64,000 nt of DNA from Mytilus californianus (taxonomy: Eukaryota; Mollusca; Bivalvia; Mytilida; Mytilidae), in NCBI RefSeq assembly GCF_021869535.1, contig NW_026262734.1, positions 98,461,285 to 98,525,284 of the forward strand, read 5' to 3'. Made by a program: the position numbers and the translations under genes. The notes beneath the pieces were generated by a model. That model was not told the origin of the DNA. It worked only from the letters and a program-made list of their open reading frames with translations, and did not search any database. This document shows, piece by piece, positions 35,146 to 47,024 of the stretch. The number at the start of each line of letters is the position of its first letter. Position 1 is the stretch's first letter.

Positions 35146-37009
35146 GTGTATTTCATAATTAAGAAAAAACTAAAATATTTTTTTAATTGTATCTTTTTTT
35201 TTTATATTCCTGTAGAATAATCGAGGAACCTCTTTTTAAAAATCTAAATATCTAAATATTTAATTATAATTTGAAGTCATCGTGTACATGTATACGTCCA
35301 CCGATACTCTACATGACATAGTTAGCAATACAACTGGACTATCATTCATCAACTTTGTCAAAGAAAAGATTTAATTTACTGAAAACTTATGCAAATCATA
35401 TATGAAAGTTTGGACGTTTTCGAACGTTTTATTATATTTTATAACTTTTTAGATGTTCTTGGTTTGTTCAGTCAATAATTTATTTTTACAATAGTCGATT
35501 ATTGATCATATTCACGGTGTGGAATGCATGGTAACCGACTTATCGTTTTTTCTCGCTTTTTCGAACTAATTGGGTTCAGCAACGGACTTTTCGCATTTTG
35601 ATTCAAGACAGCATGGCACACAATTACCCAGATAGACCATAAGAAGTCGTAGGTGTTTGTGTTTATATGATGACCGAAGGCACCAATGATTTAAATTTGC
35701 AATATTCTTCATTTTGCTTCGGTACTACTCATGGTTTATTCAAACAGTTTCAAGCTAAACAGGACAACCGGTCGAAAACAGTTACCTAAGGTGTAGTTTC
35801 CGTTTAAATACACAGTATATAAGATTGTAGACTTTTTACTCTCCTTTATTTCATGCAAAATATTTGAACCACTTGTGTGTATACACAAACCAAACATATG
35901 ACATATACTGTAAATATAGAATCTTGCAAAACTCGTTGTCTTAAATCGTGTTGAATTGTTGAAAACGTTATTTGCGTCACTGATGACATCTTAGAGCATG
36001 AAGTTTTAAGACTTTCTGGGTTTTTCAAATGGACATGTTTCGGCGAGTAACAATTATCAGACATCTTTGGGACATATGAAAGCCGTTTGGGATTTTGGGA
36101 TTTATGAAGACATTTTGGCGAAATAGACACGTTTTAGGGTATCGGACACGTTTGGGAATGAACACGTTTGGAAGTGTTGCATAAACTTTGGTTTCTAAAG
36201 GGTGATAGAATTATTATGTAGAAAACACACCTAAAATTGTAAATACAGTCATCCTACAATATAAAGTGCGTCAATTAAATAATACGTTACCACAGCAGAT
36301 TAATGAAAACAACAATCCTACAAGATATTTGTACATGATCAGCACTGTGTTTTTTCTTTCTATATTGTTGGACAATATTTCCCACTTAATCAACACAACC
36401 AATATATAACTTCTTTATTTTGATTGGCTGCGAATGAAATAAAGGAATTTAGGGAAAAAGAAATGCATTTAAAAATATTCCATTATGTATAAATTAAAGC
36501 TGATTAATAGAAAAATTATCCCAGACAGTATTATTGATTTTTTCCAAAATAATATCTTTAGTCATGAACAAATTGGAGAAATTGAACCATCGGTAACAAT
36601 CCGTAACATAGACTTTAAAACTTTAGATTCTGTGGTTTGCATAAATGTTTTCTAAAGTTGCTTTGAAAATGCTTCGAATTCCAATAGAATTAGTTTCTAA
36701 ATTATTTCAAAACGGGATATTCTATTTGATGAATAGTTACGTTCGAAATATGTAATACTTGTATATTTGCCAAAAATTGACTTGATAAATTATTTCTTTT
36801 TTCTAATGTATATTTTTGTTCATAAACATACAGTCTTAAACATATCCCTATTTGATCGTCTGAAATCTACAAGAACCTGTACTGTGAATTATAATTTAAA
36901 CATCATTTTATTTACAAACATACATAAAAAATAATTTCCTTCTATAGTTTGAAATATTAAAAGAGCTTTCCGTGAAGCTTAGTACAACACATAGTACACA
37001 TATCCTGCA
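35146..37009. other. AT-rich DNA, nothing identified
   Basis: A minus open frame at 35846-36130 overlaps a loosely repetitive stretch of GACACGTTTNGG-like words (about 36010-36175). I see no domain. Confidence 0.4.
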
Positions 37010-37596
37010 TTAAGGTAGAATCACTGTATACCGCCATCTAGGGTTGTATAATAGCAGTACACAATCGGTCTTCTTCTCTGCCTAAATCACAAAGATTGGC
37101 AATTTTTGTGTAATACTGATTATTTGTATGAAGAAAACAAGTGATTTGTTGCATTATCCGAAATGTTTAAGCAAATACCACATATTTATATTTTTTAGAA
37201 TCATTTTTTTTCAATTGAGCCATTTAAGGGGAGATATAGTCAAAAAATATATATTGGAATGATAGGGAAATTTTCGTTGTTTATTTTAGTAAGAACAAAA
37301 GTTCGATGACAATTTTTTTTTTATCTTTATCTGCTTAAAGCATATTATAAAACCTATCTTATCATATCTTATTTCAAATTTCTATCTCATAGATTAATTT
37401 TTTATTCACAAAAATAAGTTTTTTCATGGATTATCTATGCAAAATTGGGCAATTTTGCATGACTTGTAGCTTGAAAAATAGCACGGTGACGCATACTTTT
37501 TATTATTTTTTTTTAAAAAAGCGTAGCATAATGTTCATTTTAGCAAAGTATAAGAAAATTCTATCTGAGGAAATATATACCAATGATCCACCTTAA
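37010..37596. mobile_element. Short TTAA-flanked inverted-repeat element (piggyBac-type MITE)
   Basis: TTAA at 37010-37013 is followed by GGTAGAATCACTGTATAC. The right end reads ATATACCAATGATCCACC, then TTAA at 37593-37596. The ends are imperfect inverted repeats (GGTRGAATCA / GGTGGATCA). The 579-bp interior is AT-rich with no transposase. TTAA duplications are the signature of piggyBac elements, so this is probably a non-autonomous relative. Confidence 0.7.
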
Positions 37597-39035
37597 GACC
37601 TTTCTAAAAGATATTTACAGTGTGTTCTTATCTTTTGCTTTTGCAATACTGTCCAAGGTTAGGAGATGGTTAGGCTTAACAAATGTTTTAACCCGTAACA
37701 TTTTTGATGTTTGAATAAAGAGCCTATAATCCAGTGATTAGTGGCCTCATATGCAAGTCCGCATGAAGAGGACTAAGTAAGTAGGTAATCCAGTGATTAT
37801 AGTAAGTTATTGTCTGTCATAGTTGTTTTCCGTTTATAGATTTTTGCATTATACTGCCTTACAAGATTTTGTGAGGTAGACGAAATCGACCTTAAAACGA
37901 GCGTCTTGATTTTTGATTTCCAAAAATAGGCAGATCGAACATATTTTGACTTTATTTAATAACTACTTTAGTTTGGGATTAATTGTAATTAATTTATCCC
38001 AATGAGACTGATAAAATGTTTACTAGTAACGATAAACAATAATTTTACCTGGCGTAGCCATGCGTAAAATGTATTTCGGCATCTCTTTTCGAAAAATGAC
38101 TTGTTAAATGGAATAAAACATCTGATTTGTTAACTTTCTCTTTTTTCTCAGCAGTAGGCTATTAAAAAATAATTTATCTATTCATGTATTGTGTATTCAG
38201 AAACTTTTGTGAAAATAGAAGAAGTGGAAATTCTTATCTTTCATACCTTTACTTTCATTGATAAAACATAACATGGACTCGTCCAGTGTCCAGTTTGAAG
38301 GTCATTTAAGTTATTGTACACATTCATGCACGCTCTGATTTAATCAATAGTCATGTATGGAAAGCATACACAGTTTGAAGGTAAACTAATATAACTTAAT
38401 CCAATCAAATTGCGTAAGATTCAATGACTGGTCCACATTATAATAACTAATAGGGGGTAAACTGGGTAGGGAGAAAATGTCAGATATTTAAAGTTCATGT
38501 TTTTGCAATTACGAATAAAAATTTGTCAACCAAAAGTTTTGCTATTATTTCATAAACAGGTCGTTCTGTATTGGTATAGTTTTTGGACCTTTCATTTGCG
38601 TGTTTAAGGCAATACAAAGTTTGGGCTTTAAAAGTCTACATAATTATGGACTTTATAAAGAAATTTCGCCCTTTTAAAACATTAAATGTTTCACAAATAA
38701 TACGTGACTACAAAGTAAAATCATTTCTTAAAACACTGCAAAAAAAATCATTCTGATTGGTATAGTGGTATTATCATAAAGTGCGTTGAAATGAATAGTG
38801 GTATAGCAAACATCGAATTCCCTCACAAAATATTATCACACACTATAGTAAGATCGTTTGTTTTTTTTTTCTTGTTTAAAATTAGTGAGTTCAGTAAAGT
38901 GATTTGTTAAAAACTGACATAATGTTTTTTGTTTTTTTTTTTGTTCATCTGTTTCCGTTCATAAATCCAATTACAATGTACCTGCTTTCATAAAAATTAT
39001 TTAAAAATGTATTTGTTATTTGTGAACGCTTAGAC
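37597..39035. other. AT-rich DNA, nothing identified
   Basis: ATCCAGTGATTA occurs at 37731 and 37790, and AGTTTGAAGGT at 38291 and 38372. No gene. Confidence 0.4.
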
Positions 39036-39400
39036 TTAAAATGTATACAATAATGCATATTTCTTATCATTTCCATTGCCCAAATAAGCGAAACACATAC
39101 TGTATTGTCAGCTATCAAAAGCCATGAAATAACCGAATGGCAAACAAATATTTTAGAAAACGAGTGATATCGATTACCTTTAATTCGCGTCTGTACATAC
39201 AAATGAGAGGTTTAACTTTAAAACTATGTTTAATCCACCATTTTCTACATAAAAAAATGTATGTACCAAGTCAGGATTATGACAGTTGTTATCCATTCGT
39301 TTCATGTATTTGAACTTTTGATATTGCCATTTGCTAAAGGACTTTCCGTTTAGAAATTTCCTCGGAGTTCGGTATGTTTGTTATTTTACTTTTTTATCGT
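39036..39400 (+). repeat. Diverged dispersed repeat pieces
   Basis: GTCAGCTATCAAAAGCCATG (39107) recalls the CAGCTATAAAAGGCCCCGA repeat. TACCAAGTCAGGATTATGAC (39261) recalls the 25-26-kb retroelement 3' region. Confidence 0.5.
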
Positions 39401-40717
39401 ATTGTGTATTGTTTTGATTGTTCTTAAACGTGTAAGTAAAACCTAATGTTGAAATTTTTTAAAGCTGTTGAATTACATACAATGCCGTTTATCAAAATTC
39501 CAATGGTGTTTATAATTTTGTTTCCATATTTGGTGGTGATGGTATTCTTTCTTTCCTACGCACACTTTTACTTTAAAAAGATATCGATCCAATATTACTT
39601 TGTTCTTTTTATAATGCATACACGCCTCTGCATTATTGTAATTCTTATATATTTTTTTGGGATTTAAAATCAAGATTTTTATATCATTAGCTTGTTGTGA
39701 AAGGTACCAAATCTAGTTTAAGTTCCTTGATTAGTGTATGGTAGTTTAAATTGTTTTTTCTTACTTTAAATATTAAATTCATGAAGTGCTCTTATGTTAT
39801 GCATGTTAGAATAAATTCAACATATTTGGAAATTTATACAATATACTGATACGAGTACATATCAATATCGCAAGTGTACAACTAATGCATGTACACTGTA
39901 GGTATCGTACAAACACATGCATGTATAAAGATGCTGCAATGCTTTCAACCGATCAACTTTAAAGAAGGTGTTTTATAAGAGAGTCTTCCAATCGTCGATC
40001 CACCAAATGTATCCATCCTTAAACATACATATATACATGTTGAGAAGCACAGACACTAGTCATTTGGTGACCATCACATGTTAAGATATAGAAGTAATGT
40101 GCCTTCTGGGCTATTGCTGTATCAGTGGTGTAATTCCAACATTAAATTGTATTTGTATAGCTATGTTTGTGGATAATTTTTTGAATTTACCTATTGTCCA
40201 GAAATCACAGAACGTACTTTCAGAAATTATATGTTGTTAAAAAACCCAGCGTTGCCTGATTTCAATTGCCTACTGATTGGTTGGATTGTTTTCAAATTGG
40301 CGACCATAAAAAATTTCCTAATATAAACAAAATAAATATGAGTTTTGAATTGTAAGTTTCAGATGAAAAAAAAACAGTGATGAAATGCTGAGCCTTAACA
40401 ATGGCATTAAAAGTTCGTCTGGAATGTGTGTTTACAATGAATTCTCACAACTGTATGTTAATAATAACAGGTACACGTATACGTATACGTATACAAAAAA
40501 AAAACAATGTTAGAGCAGTAGTGTTATCAGATATATATTGATTTGGAATGATTTACAGTATGAAGTACAGTTTAATATTTCAACGTTTTAATTTGTGTTA
40601 CTTGGAAAACTACTGCATTGTTGATCCTAAGGAAACTTAAACATGTTTAATCATTGACTAAAACTGACTGATTTACGTCAAAGATTATCATGATTTTGGC
40701 CACTTGTTGTGAGAAAT
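39401..40717. other. AT-rich DNA with a microsatellite
   Basis: A (ACGTAT)n tract lies at 40475-40494. Overlapping open frames at 39446-39673 are low complexity. No gene. Confidence 0.4.
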
Positions 40718-40910
40718 TTTTGACAGAAAAATGCAAAATATGGGGAGATTTAACTGAATTTGTTAACATTGTTAACATTCTTTTGAACATTAATCATCAT
40801 CATCATTGAATATACAATATTTGTAAGACGAATCAGATATAGTAAAGATAGTCTTGTAAATTACTAACACATATTTGGGAAAAGTTTTAGTTTTACGTGC
40901 AAAAAATATT
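40718..40910 (+). repeat. Dispersed repeat joining the blocks seen at 1-90 and 5170-5255
   Basis: TTTTTGACAGAAAAATGC, then AAAATATGGGGAGA (shared with 5175-5220), is followed about 100 bp later by AAGACGAATCAGATATAG (shared with the window start). It shows that the two separate blocks belong to one element. Confidence 0.6.
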
Positions 40911-41436
40911 CCGAAAAGAGTTCCTGTTACACAATACTTAGGAAAAGTTTTTTTTTTTAATTTAGAACGGTAACAGGTACTCAGTATTGACAGTTGTCGT
41001 ATTTATTCATTCATGCATTTTCATTCAGGAAGAAATATACTTTGTTTCATACAGCTTTTTATACAATGAACTTGAACTTTGTTTAGACATCTAAAATCGG
41101 GTAAGTGTGTACGTACTGTTCTCTTCAGGAAATTATTATAACATTGAAAAAGTATACAGCTACCACTGTCATTATTTTGTTGTCAAACAAAGGTATATGG
41201 TTTCAAGTCGTAAGCGTTTTAGAGTTATTATCATTGTAACGACACAATTTGGAGATATAAAGGTTGACATAGTTGAAACCGAAAGTAAATTTAAAATTTA
41301 CATTCTTGTATTTGGATTACGATATCTCTTTTGAATTGAAAATTTGACATACATTTATCCGTTGGTATATAAAAGTATCTTTAAATAATATTGTCCATGT
41401 TGTTTATATAGCTATATCAATATATAAATAAAATGC
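40911..41436. other. AT-rich DNA, nothing identified
   Basis: The plus open frame 41107-41334 has no recognisable domain. Confidence 0.35.
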
Positions 41437-42125
41437 ACCATTTGTGTCTAATGTTTGGATAGTACCACTTTCACCACCAACGTAAATTCTGTCATGCCTG
41501 GCAGTAATACCATAACATGTAAATCAAACGTTAACTTTGTCACCCTTTGTCATCTCTTTAGTATTGATGAATTGTATAGAATTCTCTACAGGTAGTGTAA
41601 CAACAGCTTTATCGGTACCGGGTATCACAGCAACACAACGAGGATTACTGGAAAACGTTAACTCTGTCTCGTAATCCTTGCAGTCTCTGTAGACATAGAG
41701 TTTCGGATCTGATGATACATAATTAGTCAGCAACAACTTATTATCATCTGTGACACATATATCCATTAAAGTATATTTTTCCCCTGTTTTCAATTGTAAT
41801 TCTGCCTCCATTTCAAATCCAGTTGTATGTTTTGTTAGTTGTGCCATGATCTGGGCCTGTTGAAATTTCTTTGGTTTGTATTGAACTTGACAAGAGCTAA
41901 CATACTCCGACAGTGTTTCAAAACATTCAAGCTTGATATCTTTCTTTTCATCAAAGGCCATTTCGATTTCTCGTGAATTGGATATCATCTGCAGGACACT
42001 AGCTTCGGCGCTTTGGACATTTTTTACTTGTTGATGCAAGGATATAAACAGCTGATTATCTGACCCGTGATCATTCAGAAAAACAATTTCCTTCTCATTT
42101 GCGTTTAAGCTGCCCAAAGCTTGTG
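41437..42125 (-). pseudogene. TRIM-like relic 2: coiled-coil and propeller fragment
   Basis: The minus frame from 42117 reads SLNANEKEIVFLNDHGSDNQ, then LHQQVKNVQSAEASVLQMI, KLECFETLSEYVSSCQVQYK, HTTGFEMEAELQLKTGEKY and VIPGTDKAVVTLP. It is close, residue by residue, to relic 3. It stops with TGA at 41526-41524 just after TKGDKVNV, but homology continues in frame beyond the stop (YGITARHDRIYVGGESGTIQ, TLDTNG) and ends near 41437. The B-boxes and the 5' part are absent: similarity starts abruptly at about 42125. ATG 42117 is therefore internal, not a true start. A truncated, nonsense-broken copy in opposite orientation to the other two. Confidence 0.9.
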
Positions 42126-42465
42126 GCCAAAATCAGTGTAAAGTGCGAATCGATTGAAACTTACCAAAATTATTTGCAGTGGAAAAGTTTAGTTGCATTC
42201 AAAGAAGGTGAAATTGCAATACAACTTTTTGCTTAACTTACTGCAAAGGGCTGCCGTTGTGATTCTTGGAACAACAGATATTGTTAGTGCTATGCTATAA
42301 CGTGTATAAGTTAAATTACCAGTCCCCATTTTTTCTTGTCAGTCAATTATTGACAACTTCAAATCCAAGAATGAGAAAATATCTTTTTTTTCCTTGCATT
42401 TGTAATTATCTATTTTTTACTGATAAATGGTATTCAGTTTTTTTTACTAAACAGCTACGAAAATA

Positions 42466-43205
42466 ACGCCATAAAATAAATCACATCCTTTTTATTGTGG
42501 TAAGGAACTTTATGCTAAAATTTAATACAGATCCATGCACTTATACTCAAGTTTACATAGTTAGTACTTTCTTGTATGTTCTTTCTGACCGAACGAGAGT
42601 TCAAAATACTTTTGTTTGAGAGTTTTTGTAATTTTTAATTTTGTCTTTCATGATATATGTATAAAACTTAAAACTTTCTAAACCTGTAAAAAACTGCATA
42701 ACCCGCCGAAATAGTTAACTTCTGAGATCTTTTCATTAAGATTTAGTTATGATTCAAGTTTTTACAAAAAAACTTTATAAATTATTATAGTTTTTTCAGC
42801 AGCAAAACGAAAAAAACGCAACACTCTAGAAAAATCGATTAAAAAATCAAACTGTACTGTATTTCTGTGACTTTGCGAGAGCATCATAAAGCGTTTCTTG
42901 AAAGTTTACACTACAAACCAGTAAAAGTCTGAAATGGCCTATACCTGTACTCGACTGTACTGATTTTTACTCGACCAATCTGAATTGGTCTGAAATTAAT
43001 TTGATAATACTCGACTGTAGTCTGAACCATACTTAAATGTCTGAACTTGTACTCGACCTTTACTCGACCAGTACTTAACCATTGTATACGTGTCTGGACA
43101 ATGCTCGACCTAGTCTGAACCATGCTCGACCTGGTCTGAACCGTACTCGACCTATTCTGAACCATACTCGACATAGTCTCAACCATACTCGACCAAGTCT
43201 AAACC
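42466..43205 (+). repeat. Foldback left arm, with ACTCGACC / GTCTGAACC minisatellite
   Basis: 42466-42924 is the unique arm. About 42925-43205 is a short-period array of AGTCTGAACCATACTCGACC-like units of ~20 bp, roughly ten recognisable. The minus open frame 42911-43186 (MVQTRSS repeats) is translation of the array. Confidence 0.88.
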
Positions 43206-43229
43206 AACCTAGACCTATTTTTTTGTATC

Positions 43230-43930
43230 TACTGTAAACCGGGAAATTTTCGCGCCGTCTTTTTTTCGCGATTTACCAACAAAATCTAGATTCGCGCCGT
43301 TTTGAATTCGCGGTCGTTGTCCTATATAAGTTTTTATCATAAATGATTTGGAAACTGCACAGTGTTAATAAATGTATTTAAATCAAGTGATAAAACCAAT
43401 CAAAATTTTGTCGGTTCACATTTGAAACTATTAGTCATGTTTGCTTGTAAAAACACAATCACAATAAACAAAGAGGAATGACCTAATTAAGAGTGAATTA
43501 AATGCTGACAGAATTACTGCTTATTAGTTAATACTTTAATCTGATTGATCTGTGCAACAGATACAATGGGTAATCATTCTAAAACTGATTGACAGGTGTC
43601 ATTTACATAACTGTAACGATAGTTGTTATTTTAGCAATATCCGTAATGTCCACTTTGATTAATTAGGACTATCATGAGATAAAGTTTTGATATCTAACAC
43701 TGACTTTCCTTTAGAAATAAAGTTATGTTTTGCGATATAGATCTGTCGTCTGTAAATCCGATGTTTTAAATTAGCCATCTACATATCCTAATGACATACG
43801 TTCATGTATGGTCTTCATATTCGTGTTCGGATTTCCTTGAAATGTTCGCGGTCGTTTTATTTTCGCGTTTCAACTCTTACCGCGAAAATAGCGAAAATAA
43901 AACTGCCGCGAAAATTTCCCTGTTTACAGT
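43230..43930. mobile_element. Nested MITE with CTGTAAAC...TTTTCGCG inverted ends
   Basis: Left end CTGTAAACCGGGAAATTTTC at 43232, then GCGCC. Right end GCCGCGAAAATTTCCCTGTT, then TACAG, ending at 43928. TA lies on both sides (43230-43231, 43929-43930). The ends match over about 25 bases with one or two mismatches and are notably CpG-rich for this genome. The interior (697 bp in all) has no open frame of note. Confidence 0.82.
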
Positions 43931-44539
43931 ATCTATTTTATTTCATCAATTTAGGAACTGTTGTTAACAACAGCTATTTCCCCTGGCTAGAAATTTGAAC
44001 AACAATTTTAAATTAAAAATGTATTCAATATAGCATTGAAACCAAAATTTAACAATAAACATAATATAACTTCAACACCATATTCATCAACACTTACATA
44101 TATATATCACCTTTAAAATAAAAATAAACAAGCTGATCAAATAATCTCCAAATTGAACTGTGACTTATATTTTCAATGTTATTCAAAATTTTTTGAATGT
44201 TTGAAATATATTTTATGGTTACTGGACAATTTTCACCATTAGCTTAAGCCTAGTATAGATTCATGGTGTCAGTTGAGTTTAGTAAATATAATGCAGTGAA
44301 CAATTTTTTTTATCAAAATAAATACCATGTATATAGAATAGTATATAAAGCAACTTAATAAATTTAAAAAATGACACCTTTGTATTGTTAAACCAAGAAT
44401 TTAATATAATCATGATAATATAACATCCATAGCAATCCTTGATAACCTTTTAAAAAGGGAAATGTGTTTCAAAGTTACAGTAAAAATTTATTTCAATTTG
44501 ATTTAAATAATTTTTTGTCAAAATTAAAGACATGACATA

Positions 44540-45180
44540 CAACAAATCACTTTAATAAGGTTTAATTACCTCAGTACAAGTGTGTTTTACAGGTAAAAAA
44601 GCCCCATTTTTCTTAAACTCGTGTTTTACTTATCTAGTGAATTCAAAAGGCCTTGCGATTTAAGTTAAACAGGATGTTGCAAAAAATAAAATCACAAAAA
44701 TACTGAATTCCGAGGAAAATTCAAAAAGGAAAGTCCCTAATCAAATGGCAATTTTGAATGAATATTATTTAGAATGTAATACTCTCTGACCAGGTGTGAT
44801 CTTTTTAATGAGTTTGCCCCAAGCAGGATGTATTACTTTATACTTCACCACTAATCAGAAGAACAATTTTATTAATTTCTTTAACTTTTTATCCCTTTTT
44901 GATATAAATTATATATAATATATCCCAAATTATAATAATAGATATATTTCTAATATAAGGTTAAACAGTTTCAGTGATTTTGTTGGCTGTTGTTACCTCA
45001 TTTAAAAGATAATTATATAACTATTGTATGTAACCATGAAACCTATGTAGTTTTTATTTAGGAATTTTGGAAAATTAAGTTTAGAAAAAAAAAACACATG
45101 CCAAACAAGAAACACCTTAATAAGGTTTAATTACCCTCAGTATAGGTGGGGTTTTTAGGTAAAAAAAAATCTTTTTTTTA
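44540..45180 (+). repeat. Direct repeat inside the foldback interior
   Basis: AATAAGGTTTAATTACC, CTCAGTAYARGTG, then GGTAAAAAA occurs at about 44557 and 45119. The flanking AACAARWMACTTTAATAAGG is also shared. Confidence 0.65.
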
Positions 45181-45286
45181 ACAAAAAGCTAAAACTTTAA
45201 AATCTATATAATTAAATATAAGATATTTTGATTTAACTATCACTATTTCATAAATCTGAAAATCATATAAGGATGTAAAAATCTGT

Positions 45287-45315
<29 letters not shown>
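45287..45315. repeat. (TA)n microsatellite
   Basis: 29 bases of alternating T and A within the foldback interior. Confidence 0.95.
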
Positions 45316-45317
<2 letters not shown>

Positions 45318-45361
45318 TTATTTTATTGTGGCTGTTGTCATGCCAGTTAAAATTAAAAAAA

Positions 45362-46205
45362 AAGTAGAGGTTATTTGGTCAAGTATGGTTCAGACTGGTC
45401 GAGTATTGTTCAGACCTTTGGTCGAGTATGCTTTAGACTGAAAAAATAGGTCGAGTACAGGTCAATAATGGGTTAAGACTGTTTCAGACTGGTCGAGTAA
45501 TAGTTCAGACTATTTTAAATGGCAAAGATGGTTCAAACCAGGTCGAGCATGGTTCAGACTAGGTCGAGCATGGTCCAGACACGTGTACAATGGTTAAGTA
45601 CTGGTCGAGTAAAGATCAAGTACAAATCAGTACAGTCGAGTATTGTTCAGACTGGGGTCGAGTAATGTTGAGTAAAATTCAGACCAATTCAGACTAGTCG
45701 AGTAAAAATCAGTACAGTCGAGTACAGGTATAGGCCATTTCAGACTTTTACTGGTTTGTAGTGTAAACTTTCAAGAAACGCTTTATGATGCTCTCGCAAA
45801 GTCACAGAAATACAGTACAGTTTGATTTTTTAATCGATTTTTCTAGAGTGTTGCGTTTTTTTCGTTTTGCTGCTAAAAAAACTATAATAATTTATAAACT
45901 TTTTTTGTAAAAACTTGAATCATAACTAAATCTTAATGAAAAGATCTCAGAGGTTAACTATTTCGGCGGGTTATGCAGTTTTTCACAGGTTTAGAAAGTT
46001 TTAAGTTTTATACATATATCATGAAAGACAAAATTCAAAATTACAAAAACTCTCAAACAAAAGTATTTTGAACTCTCGTCCGGTCAGAAAGAACATACAA
46101 GAAAGTACTAACTATTCAAACTTGAGTATAAGTGCATGGATCTGTATTAAATTTTAGCATAAAGTTCCTTACCACAATAGAAAGGATGTGATTTATTTTG
46201 GGCGT
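45362..46205 (+). repeat. Foldback right arm, with GGTCGAGTATGGTTCAGACT minisatellite
   Basis: 45362-45745 is the array, the reverse complement of the left array but about 100 bp longer. 45746-46205 is the unique arm, from CAGACTTTTACTGGTTTGTA to GATGTGATTTATTTTGGGCG. Unit copies differ between the arms, so the arrays have changed independently. Confidence 0.88.
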
Positions 46206-46207
46206 TA

Positions 46208-46365
46208 CAGTCCTTGGATGGTGTAAACTTCCCACTCACACCATACACCATTACACCATTCACCATACACCATTACACCATACACCTTGTGCCATTACAC
46301 CATACACGTTACACCTTTGCACCATACACCTTACACATTACACCATACACCATTCCCCATTCTAT
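46208..46365 (+). repeat. CACCATTACACCATA minisatellite with a CTTGGATGGTGTAAACTTCC end
   Basis: After CAGTCCTTGGATGGTGTAAA lies an irregular array of CACCATACACCATTA words (46234-46362). The same array occurs at 57588-57738. The open frame 46198-46458 is its translation. Confidence 0.85.
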
Positions 46366-46960
46366 CTACACGATCCGAAATTACCCATAATGCAATTAAA
46401 TTTCAAAGAAAGCCTGCGACTACAAAATTATTTATTTGATTTAAAAAACGAATTTTGATCACAATATTGTAAATTAATGTATAAAATCAAAATCTCCGTG
46501 GTCATGCCTATGATGGTTATATAAACAGCACAGATTAAATATATATACATGTATTTGTAAATAAAGTACGCATAAAACTTTGCTTGTAATGCAAATTTAT
46601 CCGCGATCTGCCTATCTATAAATTAAAAACGATATTGGTTACAATGCTATTATTATCGGTTTTAACATGTAGCGTAAATCTTATAAACTTGGTTTTCAGA
46701 TAAAATCGACAAACAATGCCAAAAATGAATAGTACTTAGATCATATAAAATAATCAAGATAATTGAAAGCAATATTGATGTACAGTTAATCATGCTTATG
46801 GCCAGCGTAATATTAATAATATTTCTTTTTTCTGCACCAATTAACAATGCAAGTATGCATGTCCTTTTTTTATTCAAATAATTGAATCATCACAAAAAAT
46901 TAGTAGTTTTCACATCTCAGACTGGCTCCAATATAACATTTTTTTTACTGTCTCAGGAAC
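46366..46960. other. AT-rich DNA, nothing identified
   Basis: The minus open frame 46662-46877 has no recognisable domain. Confidence 0.4.
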
Positions 46961-46965
46961 ATATA

Positions 46966-47014
46966 TATATACAAGGATTTGTATAGTGAGATATACAAAT
47001 CTTTGATATATATT
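46966..47014. repeat. Short hairpin next to the satellite
   Basis: TATATACAAGGATTTGTATA, a 6-base loop, then TATACAAATCTTTGATATA: an imperfect stem of about 20 bp. Confidence 0.65.
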
Positions 47015-47024
47015 ATCTGTAGTT

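Larger units (their letters stand above)
42464..46207. mobile_element. Foldback (long inverted repeat) element, 3740 bp, flanked by TA
   Basis: The element is 42466-46205, beginning ACGCC and ending GGCGT, with TA on both sides (42464-42465, 46206-46207). Arms of about 740 bp (left) and 845 bp (right) are near-perfect reverse complements; they differ mainly in the copy number of a short tandem motif. The interior (43206-45361) is AT-rich, holds a nested MITE, a direct repeat and a (TA)n tract, and no transposase was found. Joining the flanks across one TA (GCTACGAAAATA / TACAGTCCTTGGATGG) gives sequence found uninterrupted, in reverse complement, at 57742-57790. This supports the exact ends. 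Confidence 0.85.

Noticed and set aside
42911-43186. Repetitive minus-strand protein with MVQTRSS units
   Set aside because: It is the minisatellite of the foldback arm read in one frame; the other arm does not keep the frame.
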